A stretch of 64,000 nucleotides of DNA from Leptidea sinapis (GCF_905404315.1 NC_066279.1:3422501-3486500), one strand, 5' to 3'; shown: positions 22,121-33,404, counted from the stretch's first letter. A program made the numbers and translations. The notes: generated from the sequence alone by a model not told the origin.

Positions 22121-22417
22121 TTGTTTATGAAAATAAGAGACGAGTCGAGCAGGACGTTCAGCTGATGGTAATTGATACGCACTACTCATTACAATGCAGT
22201 GCCAACACAAAAAATCTGAGCGGCAATACAATTGCGTTCGTTACCTTGAGACCTAAGATGTTAAGTCTCATTTGCCCAGTAAATTCACTAGTCACGGCGC
22301 CCTTTTGACAGAAACACAGTAATGCTTACACATTACTGCTTCACGGCAGAAATAGGCGCCGTTGTGGTACTCATAATCTAGCCGGCTTCCTGTGCAAAGG
22401 AGCCTCCCACTGGTAAA
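22121..22417 (-). mobile_element. ~310-bp retroposon, copy 5
   Basis: tttatgaaaataagagacga at the A-rich end, cccagtaaattcactagtca, cacggcagaaataggcgccg and ggagcctcccactggta at the other; antisense full-length copy. Confidence 0.7.
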
Positions 22418-22631
22418 ATACTTTCTGTGCCTATGAGTCAACTATTTGCTTTTCTCCAATAAATATAATTTTCATACACAGTGTGATTATCAAGGCCCAT
22501 TTAGTACAACCTGACTTTTCAATAGCCAATGATATTAAAAAGGAGCACATATCTTAATAGCGCGCATATTGCGTAGATTGCTTTTTGGAATTTGGAATGC
22601 ATTTTAACAAAACATAACGATCGCTGACTTA

Positions 22632-22989
22632 GGTCGGTTCTACATTGGAAGCGGAGTCGGACTGGCCAGCAGGTCCGACCAGTCCAGACCAGTCTAGACT
22701 CGACGCTCCTACACTGCAGCTAGACAGGAGCGGACGAAACAGTCACAATTCAGAGTCAGTACTGTGTGAATTCTTCACGAGGAAAGGTGTCAATATTGTC
22801 TGGAGTCTGGACTAGACGAAAAACAAACCTGTTTGGTTGTTGTCAAACTTGTTCCCCCTCCCCGGAGCGAGCACTGGCTCCAGTGTAGGAGGGAACATCG
22901 TGCGTCAATGTTAGTTTTGTTCAGTCCCGACCAGACCAGCCCAGATCGTCTAGGTCGGGAGAAATTGCGCTTCCAATGTAGGACCGACT
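22632..22989. mobile_element. Harbinger-type MITE, 358 bp, TTA target duplication
   Basis: Ends ggtcggttctacattggaag and, reverse complemented, agtcggtcctacattggaag; similarity runs ~22 bp. TTA flanks both ends (22,629-22,631 and 22,990-22,992), the signature of PIF/Harbinger transposition. The interior is GC-rich for this window and full of GACCAG/CTGGTC words. No transposase frame, so it is non-autonomous. Confidence 0.7.
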
Positions 22990-22992
22990 TTA

Positions 22993-23639
22993 AGGTTGTT
23001 ACTTTTTTAATTTCCAACTACACCATCCTTTTTAAATCATTTGAATAATATGCCGGTGTGCCGCATGCATCACTCTTTTCCGTTCTTATGGAAGTATAAT
23101 GTATTTTAATTTACAACTTTTCAAGACTTACAGCTGGGAATTTATTTAAGTATTAGACTATTACTAAACTGAAGGTTATTAACAAGTTTTCACAAATAAA
23201 TACATATTATTATTTAAAGTTGAGCCAAATTATAAGTTTGTGTTTATTTGCCGTTGGTGATGGTGAAATATTATAGAATGCTATATTAAGAAAGATGTTT
23301 TATGTAGAAATATTTTTTTGATTGTATTTCGTATGTGCTCCTGTGGAAGCTCTCAGTGGACCGTAAAACAAGCAGTTCTGCATAGTTTACTCTACAGAGG
23401 TACGAGTACTAAATGATAGTGCATATGAAATACTTGAGGTGCTCAAGAATTATTGATGTCAGTTCAGAGCATTTTTTATTATAAGCCCTAAGATATTATT
23501 AGCTTTATTTCAAGTTAATATATTATCTTTTATTGGGCGATGTATATGCTTTTACAACATGATCCCAGAAAATGTAAAAACAAAAAGGATTGTTAATAAA
23601 CGTTTATGTGGTAGGTACAAGTTACTATAGCATAAATTA
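22993..23639. other. Intergenic, nothing recognised
   Basis: AT-rich; no gene or repeat boundary seen. Confidence 0.3.
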
Positions 23640-23825
23640 TTTTCTAAATGATACCACAGACGGGGAATAGAGCAAACACCCTCAGGCAATTTGCAAATAA
23701 AAAAAATTCCGGCTGAATTTCTTGCGTCTGTGGCATACTATTTAGAATGGGTGGTAATTTTTGACGTTACATTTTTTGATTTTAAGTCCTATTTTTAATA
23801 AAAATATTTGAATTTGAATAATAAT
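23640..23825 (+). mobile_element. CR1/Daphne-like LINE 3' end
   Basis: cacagacggggaatagagc, gctgaatttcttgcgtctg, tttagaatgggtggta and taaaaatatttgaatttgaa match the 38.27-38.49 kb copy in order. Solo 3' end with TTTGAA tail. Confidence 0.65.
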
Positions 23826-24094
23826 GTAGTTCAAAAAAGGCTTCGAATCAAAGGTAACGACCGTCTAGATTTTTATAGGTGAGGATCTTATTATTGATGT
23901 ATTTGCAATTATGACATTCTGTTTTAGAGAATATGTTGTGAGAATATGTCATTTAAAAAAGAATAATCAGATTTTTTGTCTAACAAACAACTATAACTAA
24001 CAAATGTATCCAAGTTAGTATAAAGAATTGAAATCTCGAATACAATGTAATTGTGCCAATATGTTCATATGATCAGCGTATAATATTGTTTTGG

Positions 24095-24345
24095 AATATC
24101 AAAGATTGGGAGTATGTCATTTACGACACTATTTTTGAAGAATGGATCCTTGGGGAACCCCTGAAGGAATAAACATAGTTGTAGATGTATAACAATTAAG
24201 AATAACTGCTTGATATCTTGTCAAGTCGTTGATGCCTCTATCTACTGAAAACCATCATTATACATTTTGTTGAATGCCTATGCAGTAATTTATCAAGAAG
24301 AGCGAAATTGTCAATTCTATCCAATGCTTTATTTAAATCAAAATA
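24095..24345 (-). pseudogene. LINE reverse transcriptase fragment
   Basis: On the minus strand: a piece of motif A region (YFDLNKAL-DRI-like reading of tcaattctatccaatgcttta), then LDK, and the GVPQGSIL-like block where ggatccttggggaacccctga lies. This is the palm region of a CR1/Jockey-type RT with stops. Probably the coding part of the family whose 3' end is at 23.6 kb, but in opposite orientation. Confidence 0.5.
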
Positions 24346-24855
24346 TATGACATCTTATTGGGAAGGTTTCAATGTATACTTTGATAGTTATTCAGTGCAA
24401 CGATGCGAACTCGATATTTTAGATTTTCCTTGAAAGTCGCAATGTTAGTATACGCTAAATGTGTATTTAAGTGGTAAACAAACCTGTTTGGCATTTGCCA
24501 AATTTTGATGAAATTGCCAAACACGACTATAATTTTAAAAAGAAAAACGGTTTCTTGAGCCACTATTATTAAGTGGTGCTATTAAGGATTTCTTCCAACT
24601 GACTGCTATTACATATTAATTTTTGGAATAATATCGGAGTACAAAATGTAGATTTGAACGATTTATTCCATAGCCTTTTACTCATAAAAAAACGTATCCT
24701 TGCAGAAGCAAAAAAAATTATGATCTACAAAGATACCGCATCGAATTGCCATAGTCGAATACAGTAACAAAATACATTTGATCACGGATATTTTATCGAA
24801 GCATTTCTTGTCTCGTACAGCCACTATCGTCTTAATTACCGGCTCCTGGCTATCT
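24346..24855. other. Intergenic, nothing recognised
   Basis: No open frame of interest and no bounded repeat. Confidence 0.3.
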
Positions 24856-24859
24856 CATA

Positions 24860-25010
24860 CCGATACGACTTAGGGACCTTCATGATAAGAGCATCTTACT
24901 GCCAATTTAAAGGCCGACAACATATTCCTTGACCCCCAGTGATTCAGATGTCTATGGGCGGTTACCTCATTACCCGTTTCTTTGTTTGTTTTTTTTTATA
25001 AAAAAATTGA
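24860..25010 (+). mobile_element. Degraded Jockey-clade LINE 3' tip
   Basis: gataccgatacgacttaggga... aaggccgacaacatattcc... gtgattcagatg and the closing ttttttataaaaaaat follow the layout of the LINE 3' UTR (cgtatgacatgggtacc / ggccggcaacgctcc / gtgattcctctgg / ccataaaaaa) with many changes. Confidence 0.45.
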
Positions 25011-25724
25011 AACTCCTTTTCAAATATAGGAATATATTCATTTGCATAGTCTTAACGCGATCTACATCAAAAACTAAGTTAGAACAAATATATTTAGATA
25101 AAATATTTACTAAAAATTATTTTGAGTAAATCTTGATTCCATATATCAATCAGAATTTTGTAAGGGTTTTTTAATTTAAAATCGTTTTAAGGTCTGCTTT
25201 TAAGGATGTATCCAAATAAAGCTCTCTCCAACAATAGATGACAAGGCAGGATTACGTCTATTGAAATCATTGTGTTGAGGATTAATGTAATAACTGGGCG
25301 CGGTTGACGCTGGCGGGTCACGTGACCTAGATTTAAAGGGGAGGCGCCCTGGCGATGTGATAAGTCTGAACTTTGTACAAACCTGTGGCTTATTTCAAAT
25401 TTCATTCAGTTTCAAAGCATTTTGTGCTGTATTTGTGACGTTTATGAATTTATTAATTTACATTATTATGTTGACGACCCCTATACTGCCGTCATAACGA
25501 AAAAGGGCACAAGTAACATTTTCCTCGATATTGAGTTACATACATATTTGGAATCAGGAGAAAAGGCCTATCTGCCAATATTTTTTTTTATAATTTTACA
25601 ACTGAGCTATTTTTGCTATGATAGTACGTAAAAAGAGCACATCTAACTTACAGTACGTCAAAAGGTCACAAATGAATATATGTGGCTCTTATCTTTTCTT
25701 ATAATTTGTGATTTAATTCATTGA
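25011..25724. other. Intergenic, nothing recognised
   Basis: Includes a GC-richer stretch at 25,290-25,360 (gggcgcggttgacgctggcg, ggaggcgccctggcgatgtg) that fits no element I know. Confidence 0.3.
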
Positions 25725-25770
25725 AAAGGCATATTTGACCTACTTCAAATAGTAGGTCAAATATGCCTTT
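25725..25770. repeat. Perfect 20-bp palindrome with 6-nt loop
   Basis: aaaggcatatttgacctact at 25,725-25,744 is the exact reverse complement of 25,751-25,770; the loop is tcaaat. It lies directly upstream of a SINE. Confidence 0.9.
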
Positions 25771-25774
25771 ACTT

Positions 25775-26030
25775 TTTATGGTTAGTGACCCTTCCTACTG
25801 AGCAAAAGGTCCAGGGTTCGAATCCCGGTAGGTGCAATCATTTATAAGATGAATAAGAATGTTTATTTCCGATTCATGGATGTTTATTTTTATTTATGTA
25901 TGTTTAAGTAAGTATATTGTATTAAATATATCGTTGTCCTCCTGACCCCGTAGTACAGGCTATGATGCCTAATTCGGAGCAAGATAATTTGTGTAAGAGT
26001 GTGTCAATATTATATTACATTATAAAATCA
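25775..26030 (+). mobile_element. tRNA-derived SINE
   Basis: Head: ttagtgacccttcctactga, then ggttcgaatcccggtaggtg, which is a near-perfect Pol III B box (GGTTCGAATCC) after an A-box-like segment. Body: tttccgattcatggatgttt, aagtaagtatattgt, atatcgttgtcctcctg, and gtgtaagagtgtgtcaat at the end. This head-body layout is that of a common lepidopteran SINE. The tail copy at 32,990-33,170 shares the body without the head. Confidence 0.75.
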
Positions 26031-26134
26031 GATAGTCCTGTTTCAAATATAGAAAATATTTTTCATAGATTAGGAGGAAAATGAGCTTGAAACTAGGAAT
26101 TTGAAGCTATAATTACCAGAAATATACATTTTTT

Positions 26135-26586
26135 TATAGAATAAGAGGACAAACGAGCGTACGGGTTAAGTGATCACCGCCGCCCACAATTTCTTGCAAC
26201 ATGAGAGACTTGCCGTGCTCTATTATTGACGCCCAGCTTCTTCGAAGCCAATTTTGGCTTTGCCCTCCAGATGACCTCGGAATTGGCAATCGCGCGAGAT
26301 TTCGAGACTCAGTATTCCGATACTAGGCGAGGCTTTATCGGAAGTGTTGTTGAAGAGCGGTGATACGGCAAATGGGGTTTTTTTAGTGGTAAAGCAAACT
26401 TGAGTCTTCAGGGGATCAAATTGGATAAGGTTCAATTTACCCCATTCCGCGACCTCCACAAGAGAGGACTCGATAGAAGACACAGGTTTCTCCCGGCACT
26501 GGTCAACGATTTCCCGAGAGAGACCTGCATGGCCCGTGTATATGGCATCACCAGTGCTGTCGTCTGCATAGCAATGAATGTTACTT
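26135..26586 (-). mobile_element. Jockey-clade LINE copy with internal deletion
   Basis: The 3' UTR (26,135-26,205) jumps directly to ORF2 sequence that in the 49-kb copy lies ~510 bp further upstream (ttgccgtgctctattattga). On the minus strand the coding part includes SSIESSLVEVAEWGKLNLIQ, SPSIGILSLEISRDCQFRGH and, near 26,560, the codons for CYADD, so the RT active-site motif is intact here. Truncated at 5' near 26,586. Confidence 0.7.
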
Positions 26587-26785
26587 AAGAATTACTGCAA
26601 TTTTTTCTTTTTGGAATTAAGTCCATAAAACTGTGAAAACAATGGTTTGTTATTATTTTTCACAAAGCGGTCATATATTAATGACCCACATCCTGGTTCT
26701 AGCTATATTGCAGTATATACTTACTACAAAGACTTTCAATACATCTGACAAAAAGTAAGACCTAGAGAAACTCTTTTATTATTTC

Positions 26786-26852
26786 TATCTTAAACTATCT
26801 ATTGATAGGAACCAGTTATAATTATAGTTCCTATCAATAGATATTTAAGATA
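26786..26852. repeat. Imperfect palindrome, 26-27 bp arms
   Basis: tatcttaaactatctattga-taggaac at 26,786-26,812 pairs with 26,827-26,852 with one single-base indel; the loop is 14 nt. Confidence 0.85.
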
Positions 26853-27225
26853 AAATAACATAATATATTATTTTAAATTCATCATAATATAATGAATGTA
26901 TACTACTTAGGTGTCATACGGCAGCTGCGACTGGAACAAGTGTCTGACAATGGGCGACGTGATTTCTAATATAATCCGAATTATATATATAATATCTAAC
27001 CTTTTTTCTTTACTGAATTTGAAGTGCAATTTTGCTACCTATTACTTTTCAGAGCAACCATGATCCATTCATGTTATATATATGGATAAAATTTCAGTTT
27101 TTATAAAATAACCGAAGTGTGAGTACCATGGAGTCTTGCTCATAGTACGATAAAAATGATCAAATTTCAAAATAAAATCGCATTTGACGTTCATTTAGAT
27201 AGTTCTGCTGCTAAATGTTTTTACA
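26853..27225. other. Intergenic, nothing recognised
   Basis: No gene or bounded repeat. Confidence 0.3.
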
Positions 27226-27545
27226 ACAACACCAGTGGGAGGCTCTTTTGCACAGGATGCCGGCTACATTACGGGTACCACAAGGGCGCCTATTTCTGCC
27301 GTGAAGCAGTTCTGTGTAAATATTATTGTGTTTCGGTCTGAAGGGCGCCATAGGTAGTGTAATTACTGGGCAAATGAGACTGAACATCGTATGTCTCAAG
27401 GTGACGAGCGTAATTGTAGTGGCGCTAAGAATTTTTGGGGTTTTTCAAGAATCCTGAGCAGCATTGCATTGTAATGGGCAGGGCGTATCAATTAGCATAA
27501 AATGAACGTCCTAATGATCTCGTCCCTTATTTTTATTAAAAAAAT
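27226..27545 (+). mobile_element. ~310-bp retroposon, copy 6
   Basis: Complete copy from caccagtgggaggctctttt to cttatttttattaaaaaaat, with ttcggtctgaagggcgcca and gtaatgggcagggcgtatca inside. Confidence 0.75.
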
Positions 27546-27569
27546 ACATCTTCTATCAAAGTTATAACG

Positions 27570-27640
27570 GAGAGTGTTCCGAAGAACTGAGAGTACTGCG
27601 TTATGCCGTTGATTTCCACCATCATAGTATCGTAGGGTAC
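27570..27640 (+). mobile_element. Small Jockey-type LINE coding scrap
   Basis: gagagtgttccgaagaactg reads GECSEEL, and gatttccaccatcata reads DFHHH, as in the C-terminal region of Jockey ORF2 (GECSEELF ... PAAEFHHRT). About 70 bp only. Confidence 0.45.
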
Positions 27641-28189
27641 AACAGTAGTTCTAAAAGACCTGCAACATAGATGTAATAACGATCATCAAAGAATGCTTGC
27701 ACTTACAGTGAAACGACCCCAAGCTTTTTTCTTTTACTATTCCATGAAAATCATACGCAAATTGCAATATCTCTATGCTCAGTCACGATCTGTAGTATGA
27801 ATATTCTCGCTACAACACTAAGTAATACTATTAGTGCCGCAACTCTGCTACTGTTCCAGAATACAGTTGCCTCTTTGAAACAAAGAATTGTTAGCGCAAA
27901 ATTGTCTATTCAATCACTTGAACGCGAATACTTTAGAAAATTTATTGAAATTGGTATTTTTTTGCGGAAATCCTTAATTATCAAAATTCTTTTGAACTAT
28001 CTTGGATGTAAATTCCGCTAATGAGGATGCGTCATGTAGAGGTGAAAAAGGTGTCGAATTGATTAAAAAAATTGGCGATAGCTTTAGTTTCATCGGGTTA
28101 TTGTATTTATAAAATAATGTTGAAAATAACAAATAAATAATTTGATTTGTCTTCATTAACCGCAAAAGAAAAATATTCTTTCTTAATTT
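27641..28189. other. Intergenic, nothing recognised
   Basis: Short AT-rich frames only. Confidence 0.3.
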
Positions 28190-28545
28190 TTTTATAAGAG
28201 GAGGCAAACTTACAAGAGGCACACGGGATGGGAGTGGTGAGGCAATCAACCATGGACTTCCTCAACAATAGGTGTCAAGAAATGCATTGCCAGCTTTTAA
28301 GCTGGGAGTATGACCTTTCCTTGAAAGAACCTAAGTCGTTTCGGTTCGGGAAAACAGCAGTCGGTAATTGATTCCACAAAATGGCTGTGCGTGGCAAGAA
28401 ATTTCTTGAAAAACGCGGGATTGTCGAATACCAGACGTCAACGTGATGCGAGTGGTTATTTGCATTTTGACGTAAAGTAAGGTGGTGGAAATCTGCCGCT
28501 GGAATCAACCCGCACAGCTCCTCTGAGCACTTCCTATGATAAAAT
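28190..28545 (-). mobile_element. LINE 3' end, second Jockey-related family
   Basis: The minus frame 28,508-28,275 reads IPAADFHHLTLRQNANNHSH, HVDVWYSTIPRFSRNFLPRT and LWNQLPTAVFP, homologous to the C-terminus of the 49-kb LINE but clearly from another family. The 3' UTR with ataagaggaggcaaact lies at 28,190-28,270. Frame intact over 78 codons, then 5' truncation. Confidence 0.65.
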
Positions 28546-28773
28546 CATCATTTAAAAAAAATACTTTTGTATAAAAGGTTTAAATAAAAATGTAAATATT
28601 TATACAAATACAAATATTTGCTTGCGTATTTGTTGAAGCAAACAGCTGTGATATTATGTAAGCCTCAAGCGTTTGGGGAAATTAGCAATCTGTATGTGCA
28701 CAGAAATGTGCAAACATTACTTCACGAAATTATATATTCATGAACAGTGGATTGTGAAACGTTTGATTTTTTA

Positions 28774-28849
28774 TTAATTTGTGAACAAAACTATCCAGAC
28801 TAGAGAAAGTTAAAATTCCTTAGTCTGGATACTTTTGTTTACAAATTAA
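28774..28849. repeat. 29-bp inverted repeat with 18-nt loop
   Basis: Left arm 28,774-28,802 (ttaatttgtgaacaaaacta...) and right arm 28,821-28,849 pair at 27 of 29 positions. Could be a miniature foldback unit. Confidence 0.85.
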
Positions 28850-29559
28850 GAAACAGCACAAATTATTTTCATCAGTAACGAATGGGTGATCTTTTCAGCT
28901 ATATTTTAGAGTTGTGCTGGATTTTTTTTCCCCAACCTCACGGTTTGGAGGAGATTAAAACTGTCAAATGATATCTCAGATGTGACATCGATTCTTCTTC
29001 TAACACTTGTCACCTAAAGGATTTGCCAGAAGCACAATAAAGAACAATACCTCACGTGTTAAGTTTTAAAGTTGCCGAAAATACTCTACCAAAGGCAGAA
29101 ACTGAGCCTCACTATAAATGTCTTCTCTTCGCACATAGGTTGAGCTAGTAATAGAGATTGCTCTTTCCACGCTTCAAACATAGCCACTCGTAAAAAATTC
29201 TGACTCCTGCTATATTGTATACATCCTTTACAAATTTGTTCGCAGGGACCCTCTGATTTCATTGCTCCATACTGGGGTTGGTGTGATCGGTAGCGGGATG
29301 AGAGTTGTTTGGCTGGTTAATGGAAAGGTTAATTTTGGGGTTACGCGAAGATTTCTTCCTATTGTAATTCCACGAGATTTTCAATAACATAACCGGCTTA
29401 CGAACGGGAGCTGTTTTAGTGCAGCCGTCTCTCATCCGATGAGATAAACTCTGTGGACTCTGTGATTTAGGTCAATGTTGTTAATACTATGAAAGGCTCT
29501 GAAACAGGTTATACCTCAAGGTGTCTTGTCCTCCCTCTGCTCATTCTTGCCTAATTTAT
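28850..29559. other. Intergenic or very old LINE
   Basis: No open frame. Because an endonuclease-like fragment follows on the minus strand, the GC-richer part (29,240-29,500) may be further decayed LINE coding DNA; I cannot read a motif in it. Confidence 0.3.
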
Positions 29560-29800
29560 TTTTCTCCTTTAAGAATAGCTTAACCAGTCAAAAGCTTAAC
29601 CTCTGTATACTCTTCTGATGACAGAAACGAGGATTTGAGTAGTAGGCAAGCTGCCTTGGTTGACACGCTCCCTACTTCAGTAACGTTGTTGACGAGAGAC
29701 CTTTGAACTAGGAACCCGACACCACTATTGTTGTTCATTCTCCCGGAAGTAGACCAGATGTCTAGAAAATAGGATTTTCGAGTCCTCACCCTGAGGTTCG
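29560..29800 (-). pseudogene. RTE-like LINE endonuclease fragment
   Basis: The 69-codon minus frame contains NNNSGVGFLVQRSLVNNVTE, the pattern GVGF-V---L---V that occurs in the middle of RTE apurinic-type endonucleases (compare GVGFLLPAKMNKYVLGY in the copy at 36.3 kb). The residues following are not well matched. Single fragment, no active-site motif. Confidence 0.45.
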
Positions 29801-30118
29801 AACCTCAGATAACACCACGACTTCCAATCGTAATCTGCACAAAGCTTCCTCCAGTTCCTTCAACGTCTTTGAAATTTCTTCTTCTTTTCTTCACTTTATA
29901 ATATGTAGTGATAATTTATGTTTAGTATTTATATAGATGTTTTCAAATCACGAATAATTTCCTAGAGCTCGAGAGTACAACTATGTGATAAAGATAGACA
30001 GTTCAAATTATTACTTATACTGCTAAAAACACAGAATATATAAAAGCTCGATAAATAAAAACAATATCCCTGTAAATAAGAATTCCAGTTACATTGAAGT
30101 TGACAGTTACATTAAACA
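29801..30118. other. Intergenic, nothing recognised
   Basis: AT-rich, no signals. Confidence 0.3.
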
Positions 30119-31080
30119 GGGGGCCTACCATGAACTCTTATTGCGATTCAATTTACAACCTAAAATGATCTGCTTTGCTATTTCGTACCACGACGTGATT
30201 AGAGCTATCTAATTTAGGTTGACGTCAAATCAACTGATTAAATCGCAATGATTTCAATTGAATGTCAAAAATGATGTCAGTTGAATCGCAAACTGATTTA
30301 GTTCGTTCATTCATTCGTACCATGTGGTAATATTTCAACCTAAACTGGATAGCTTGTGTGTCAATGAGAGCGATTCGAAAAAAGTTGCTACTTCCTTAGA
30401 GGAAAGTGAATCGTGTTGTTAATAACTTTGAAAAAATTGTGAAAACATACAGAAAAGGAAAATTTTATTCTTGAAAGATTAGAAGAGAATACTTTATTGG
30501 ACTTTTTTGTAAAACAAAATTCTGAAAATAAATACTGAAAATGAAAATACTAAAGACGAGGCAGTAAGGGCCCGGGCTATAGCCTGTTCGCAAGAACGAA
30601 TTAAAAAAAAATGTACTCTGTGCTCCTGTTAAATCAAACATCAATGGAGGTGCGTTCATAACTCGTTATTTTTACGAAAACAGCTAAGCAAACATTTATA
30701 TTGTAATTCAAAGAAGTAAGTATATTTATTTATATTTTTATTATTATAAATAATATCAGTTTATAATTTGACGCTATAAGCAATTTTAAAATGTATTTTT
30801 AGTTCTACGCAAAAAGCCGCTAAAATCATATCATTTTAGGTTTCCAAATGCAACGCATATGGTTCGAATAAGATGAAAACTTATGCAACGACTGTAGAGC
30901 GTCACCTCTTTCGCAAACCGCGGACCACAGACAAATTTATTTCGTTCATTCTTCTTAATCGATCCAAACGCCATTCAGTAAAAGGCAGTTCATGGTACGA
31001 ATTTTAGCGATTCAGTTTAGGTACCTAAACTGAACTGCACCGGATTCGCATCGTTTATTAAAAGTTGATGGTAGGCCCTC
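30119..31080. mobile_element. DNA transposon, ~960 bp, non-coding
   Basis: Left end gggggcctaccatgaactct; right end reverse complemented gagggcctaccatcaacttt. Subterminal parts also contain related palindromic words (acctaaac, ttaggt, tcgtaccat) on both sides: 30,310-30,350 and 30,990-31,040. No transposase motif in any frame. I cannot see a convincing target duplication, so the superfamily is open (hAT and PIF types both have such ends). Confidence 0.6.
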
Positions 31081-31309
31081 AGGACAGGGCTCGTAGCATC
31101 ATTTGAAGGCAACTTAATCATCTCAAATACACAATAACGTCATTAAATAACAATTTGTTATTATTTATAATATTTAGATTATTTTTCTTATGATTACGGA
31201 ATTAGAGAAAAATGCTTCAAAATATAAACGTTTGAGGTTTTAGATCATTGGAAAACATTACTGAAAAATTTACTCCTCACTTTGTTTGTGCTTACTATAC
31301 CTACCTAAT

Positions 31310-31600
31310 AAGGTGGGAAGCATCGTCCGGTGGCTGAAGGGCCATTTGTCGTCTTACATCCATCAATTTGAGAGCAGAGTCTGAGATTTTTTCGATTCAT
31401 TTTGAATAGCTGGCCTTGAATAACGTATACCCAGCCGTTTGAACAGCTGCCACGAACTTGTTATTATACTCGTCCAAGTAGTCACCGAGGCATTCGAAGC
31501 AGTTTTCCAATTCAAATTGAAAGTTTTCCGGGCTTTTGATCTGGATCCAGACCGCTCCAGATTTGAATTAATATTCAATGTGTCTCTTACTATGCGGTAA
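31310..31600 (-). pseudogene. RTE-like LINE fragment between endonuclease and RT
   Basis: Minus-strand reading gives FECLGDYLDEYNNKFVAAVQ, TAGYTLFKASYSK, then KISDSALKLMDVRRQMA. The arrangement (FE-L----D--N--F------A----) is that of the linker between endonuclease and RT of RTE-type ORF2. Interrupted by stops. Confidence 0.4.
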
Positions 31601-31944
31601 TCACTCCCAGTTGATGAAGTCTATCTCATTTTTAGTGGTACTGTAAGCTCATTATCACATTCTTAAAGAGAAGCCATACAAGTTTCCATTCCCACATAAC
31701 CACTGTGAATCACACTGTCTACAAAAATATAACATCCATAAAATATATGACGCTAATAAAAATAAGATGAAATAATAAAACCATTATCCGTTGATATCCC
31801 TTTAAGTAAAAATCTTAAGAGCAATTTTAAAGATAATCGTCCAAGTTAATGATAATGCGTCATTTTGACTCGCACGGTCAATGAGGGAGATCTAAATAGC
31901 ATAGCAACGCATTAATAATTTCAAAAATTTTGAGTAATTTTTCA
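31601..31944. other. Intergenic, nothing recognised
   Basis: AT-rich, no signals. Confidence 0.3.
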
Positions 31945-32750
31945 AATTCAAATTCAAATATTTTTACTCAAAATAGGATATGAAAAAACATACTGAAAGT
32001 CAAAAAATACTACAAAATAGTAAAAGCATACACATCACTCCAAAAAAGACTTACTGACTTTAGCTGAGTAGTCGGCATAATAAAATGTTTGTTGCTAGCG
32101 TTAACATTATGATTATGACAGTTTCTAGAAAATTCGCTTGTGTCTTTGTACATACATAACATTATCAAGAAGATTCTTTAGGTCCTAAATTATTAATAGC
32201 GTCATCTTCTTCAGTACAAAAATGGTATTAATATTGCTATGCATAGCAATATTCCATAAGACAAAATACGATGAAAATAACTGAAGTTAACCGCGTATGC
32301 TGCCCATCCTTCAATATGGGGGCCCCATTTTAATTTGGAATCAAGGTATGGTATTACACCAGGAGATATAACAGATTCTACGGATTTTATCACCACTCCG
32401 TTTAATAAATTATAGTTTATTAGTATCTCCGTTTATTATCTCCGTATGGTAAATATAATATTACCGTACGGATTTTACATTAGGTTATTAGCGCTAAACC
32501 ACTAGTACACAATGTAAGTCCGAATATCGTTTATTTCGTCATACATAACTTAGTTTCCTTTCACTTTGAATATCAGTAAAAAGTCACCCGCAAACAACGA
32601 TACCTATGTTTTTTCTATAAGACGAGGGAGATCATTTAAGTAGATAAAGAAGAGAAACGGTCCAAGAATAGACCTTTGTGGTATACTGAGAGGAGTTCCA
32701 GGTGATCTCTTTGTAATTTACACTGTGTTAGATTTTTTGGAATGGGTAGC
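31945..32750 (-). pseudogene. CR1/Daphne-like LINE: RT remnant plus 3' UTR
   Basis: 3' end with ttcaaattcaaatattttta at 31,945-31,975. Coding pieces on the minus strand: GTPLSIPQRSILGPF and FIYLNDLPRL (motif B, at about 32,620-32,700, original GVPQGSILGP), then PYLDSKLKWGPHIE (32,330-32,350) and FSYFHRILSYGILLCIA (32,230-32,290), the thumb of CR1-group RTs. Frame is broken; the YADD region is decayed. Confidence 0.65.
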
Positions 32751-32989
32751 TATCACCATATATATATATTATAATCACTATAGCTCCGTACGATGGCAGC
32801 CCTAACAGAATAATATTAAATAGAAATAAAACATTAAATAAATATTGTAAGCGACAAGAATCTAAATGTGTTTTGCATTGTTTATTACCTGCTCTTATAA
32901 AGGTTTAACGGCTTATCTAGTTCATTGTGAAGAAAAATTTTAATATTTAATGGTAGCAAAGGTTACTAAGATACCTTTAAAGTAATTTA

Positions 32990-33170
32990 TATTATTTATA
33001 TGATGAATGATGTTTGTTTCAGAGTCATGGATATTAATATATTCTATTTAGCTATGTTTAAGTAAGTATATTGTCATAAATATAAGATCGTTGTCTTGTA
33101 CCCATAGTACAGGATATGCCTAGTTTGGGGCAAGATAATTTGTGTAAAAGTGTGTCAGTATTTTATTATT
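32990..33170 (+). mobile_element. SINE body without tRNA head
   Basis: tgtttcagagtcatggatat, gtttaagtaagtatattgtc, gatcgttgtcttgtacccat and gcaagataatttgtgtaaaa match the body of the SINE at 25.8-26.0 kb. Confidence 0.65.
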
Positions 33171-33404
33171 ATTAATGAAATGTGCATACTTACAAATATT
33201 TTACACACTTTTTGAAGTTCTATATTAATATCTTTAAGTCCTTAATTTTTGGAGTCTAGGATTTGAAAGAAAACTATACCTCAACCAGCTCAATCCTCAT
33301 ACAGAGGGTGCTTTACAAAATGTACAAAAATTGGTATGCAGGAATAACATTTTGAGCAACGGAAAGTTTAAGAAATTAGAAGCTACAAATCACCTCACAT
33401 GAGG

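Noticed and set aside
24929..25129. 66-codon frame with a lysine-rich end as a gene.
   Set aside because: It starts within a LINE 3' tip and continues into AT-rich DNA.
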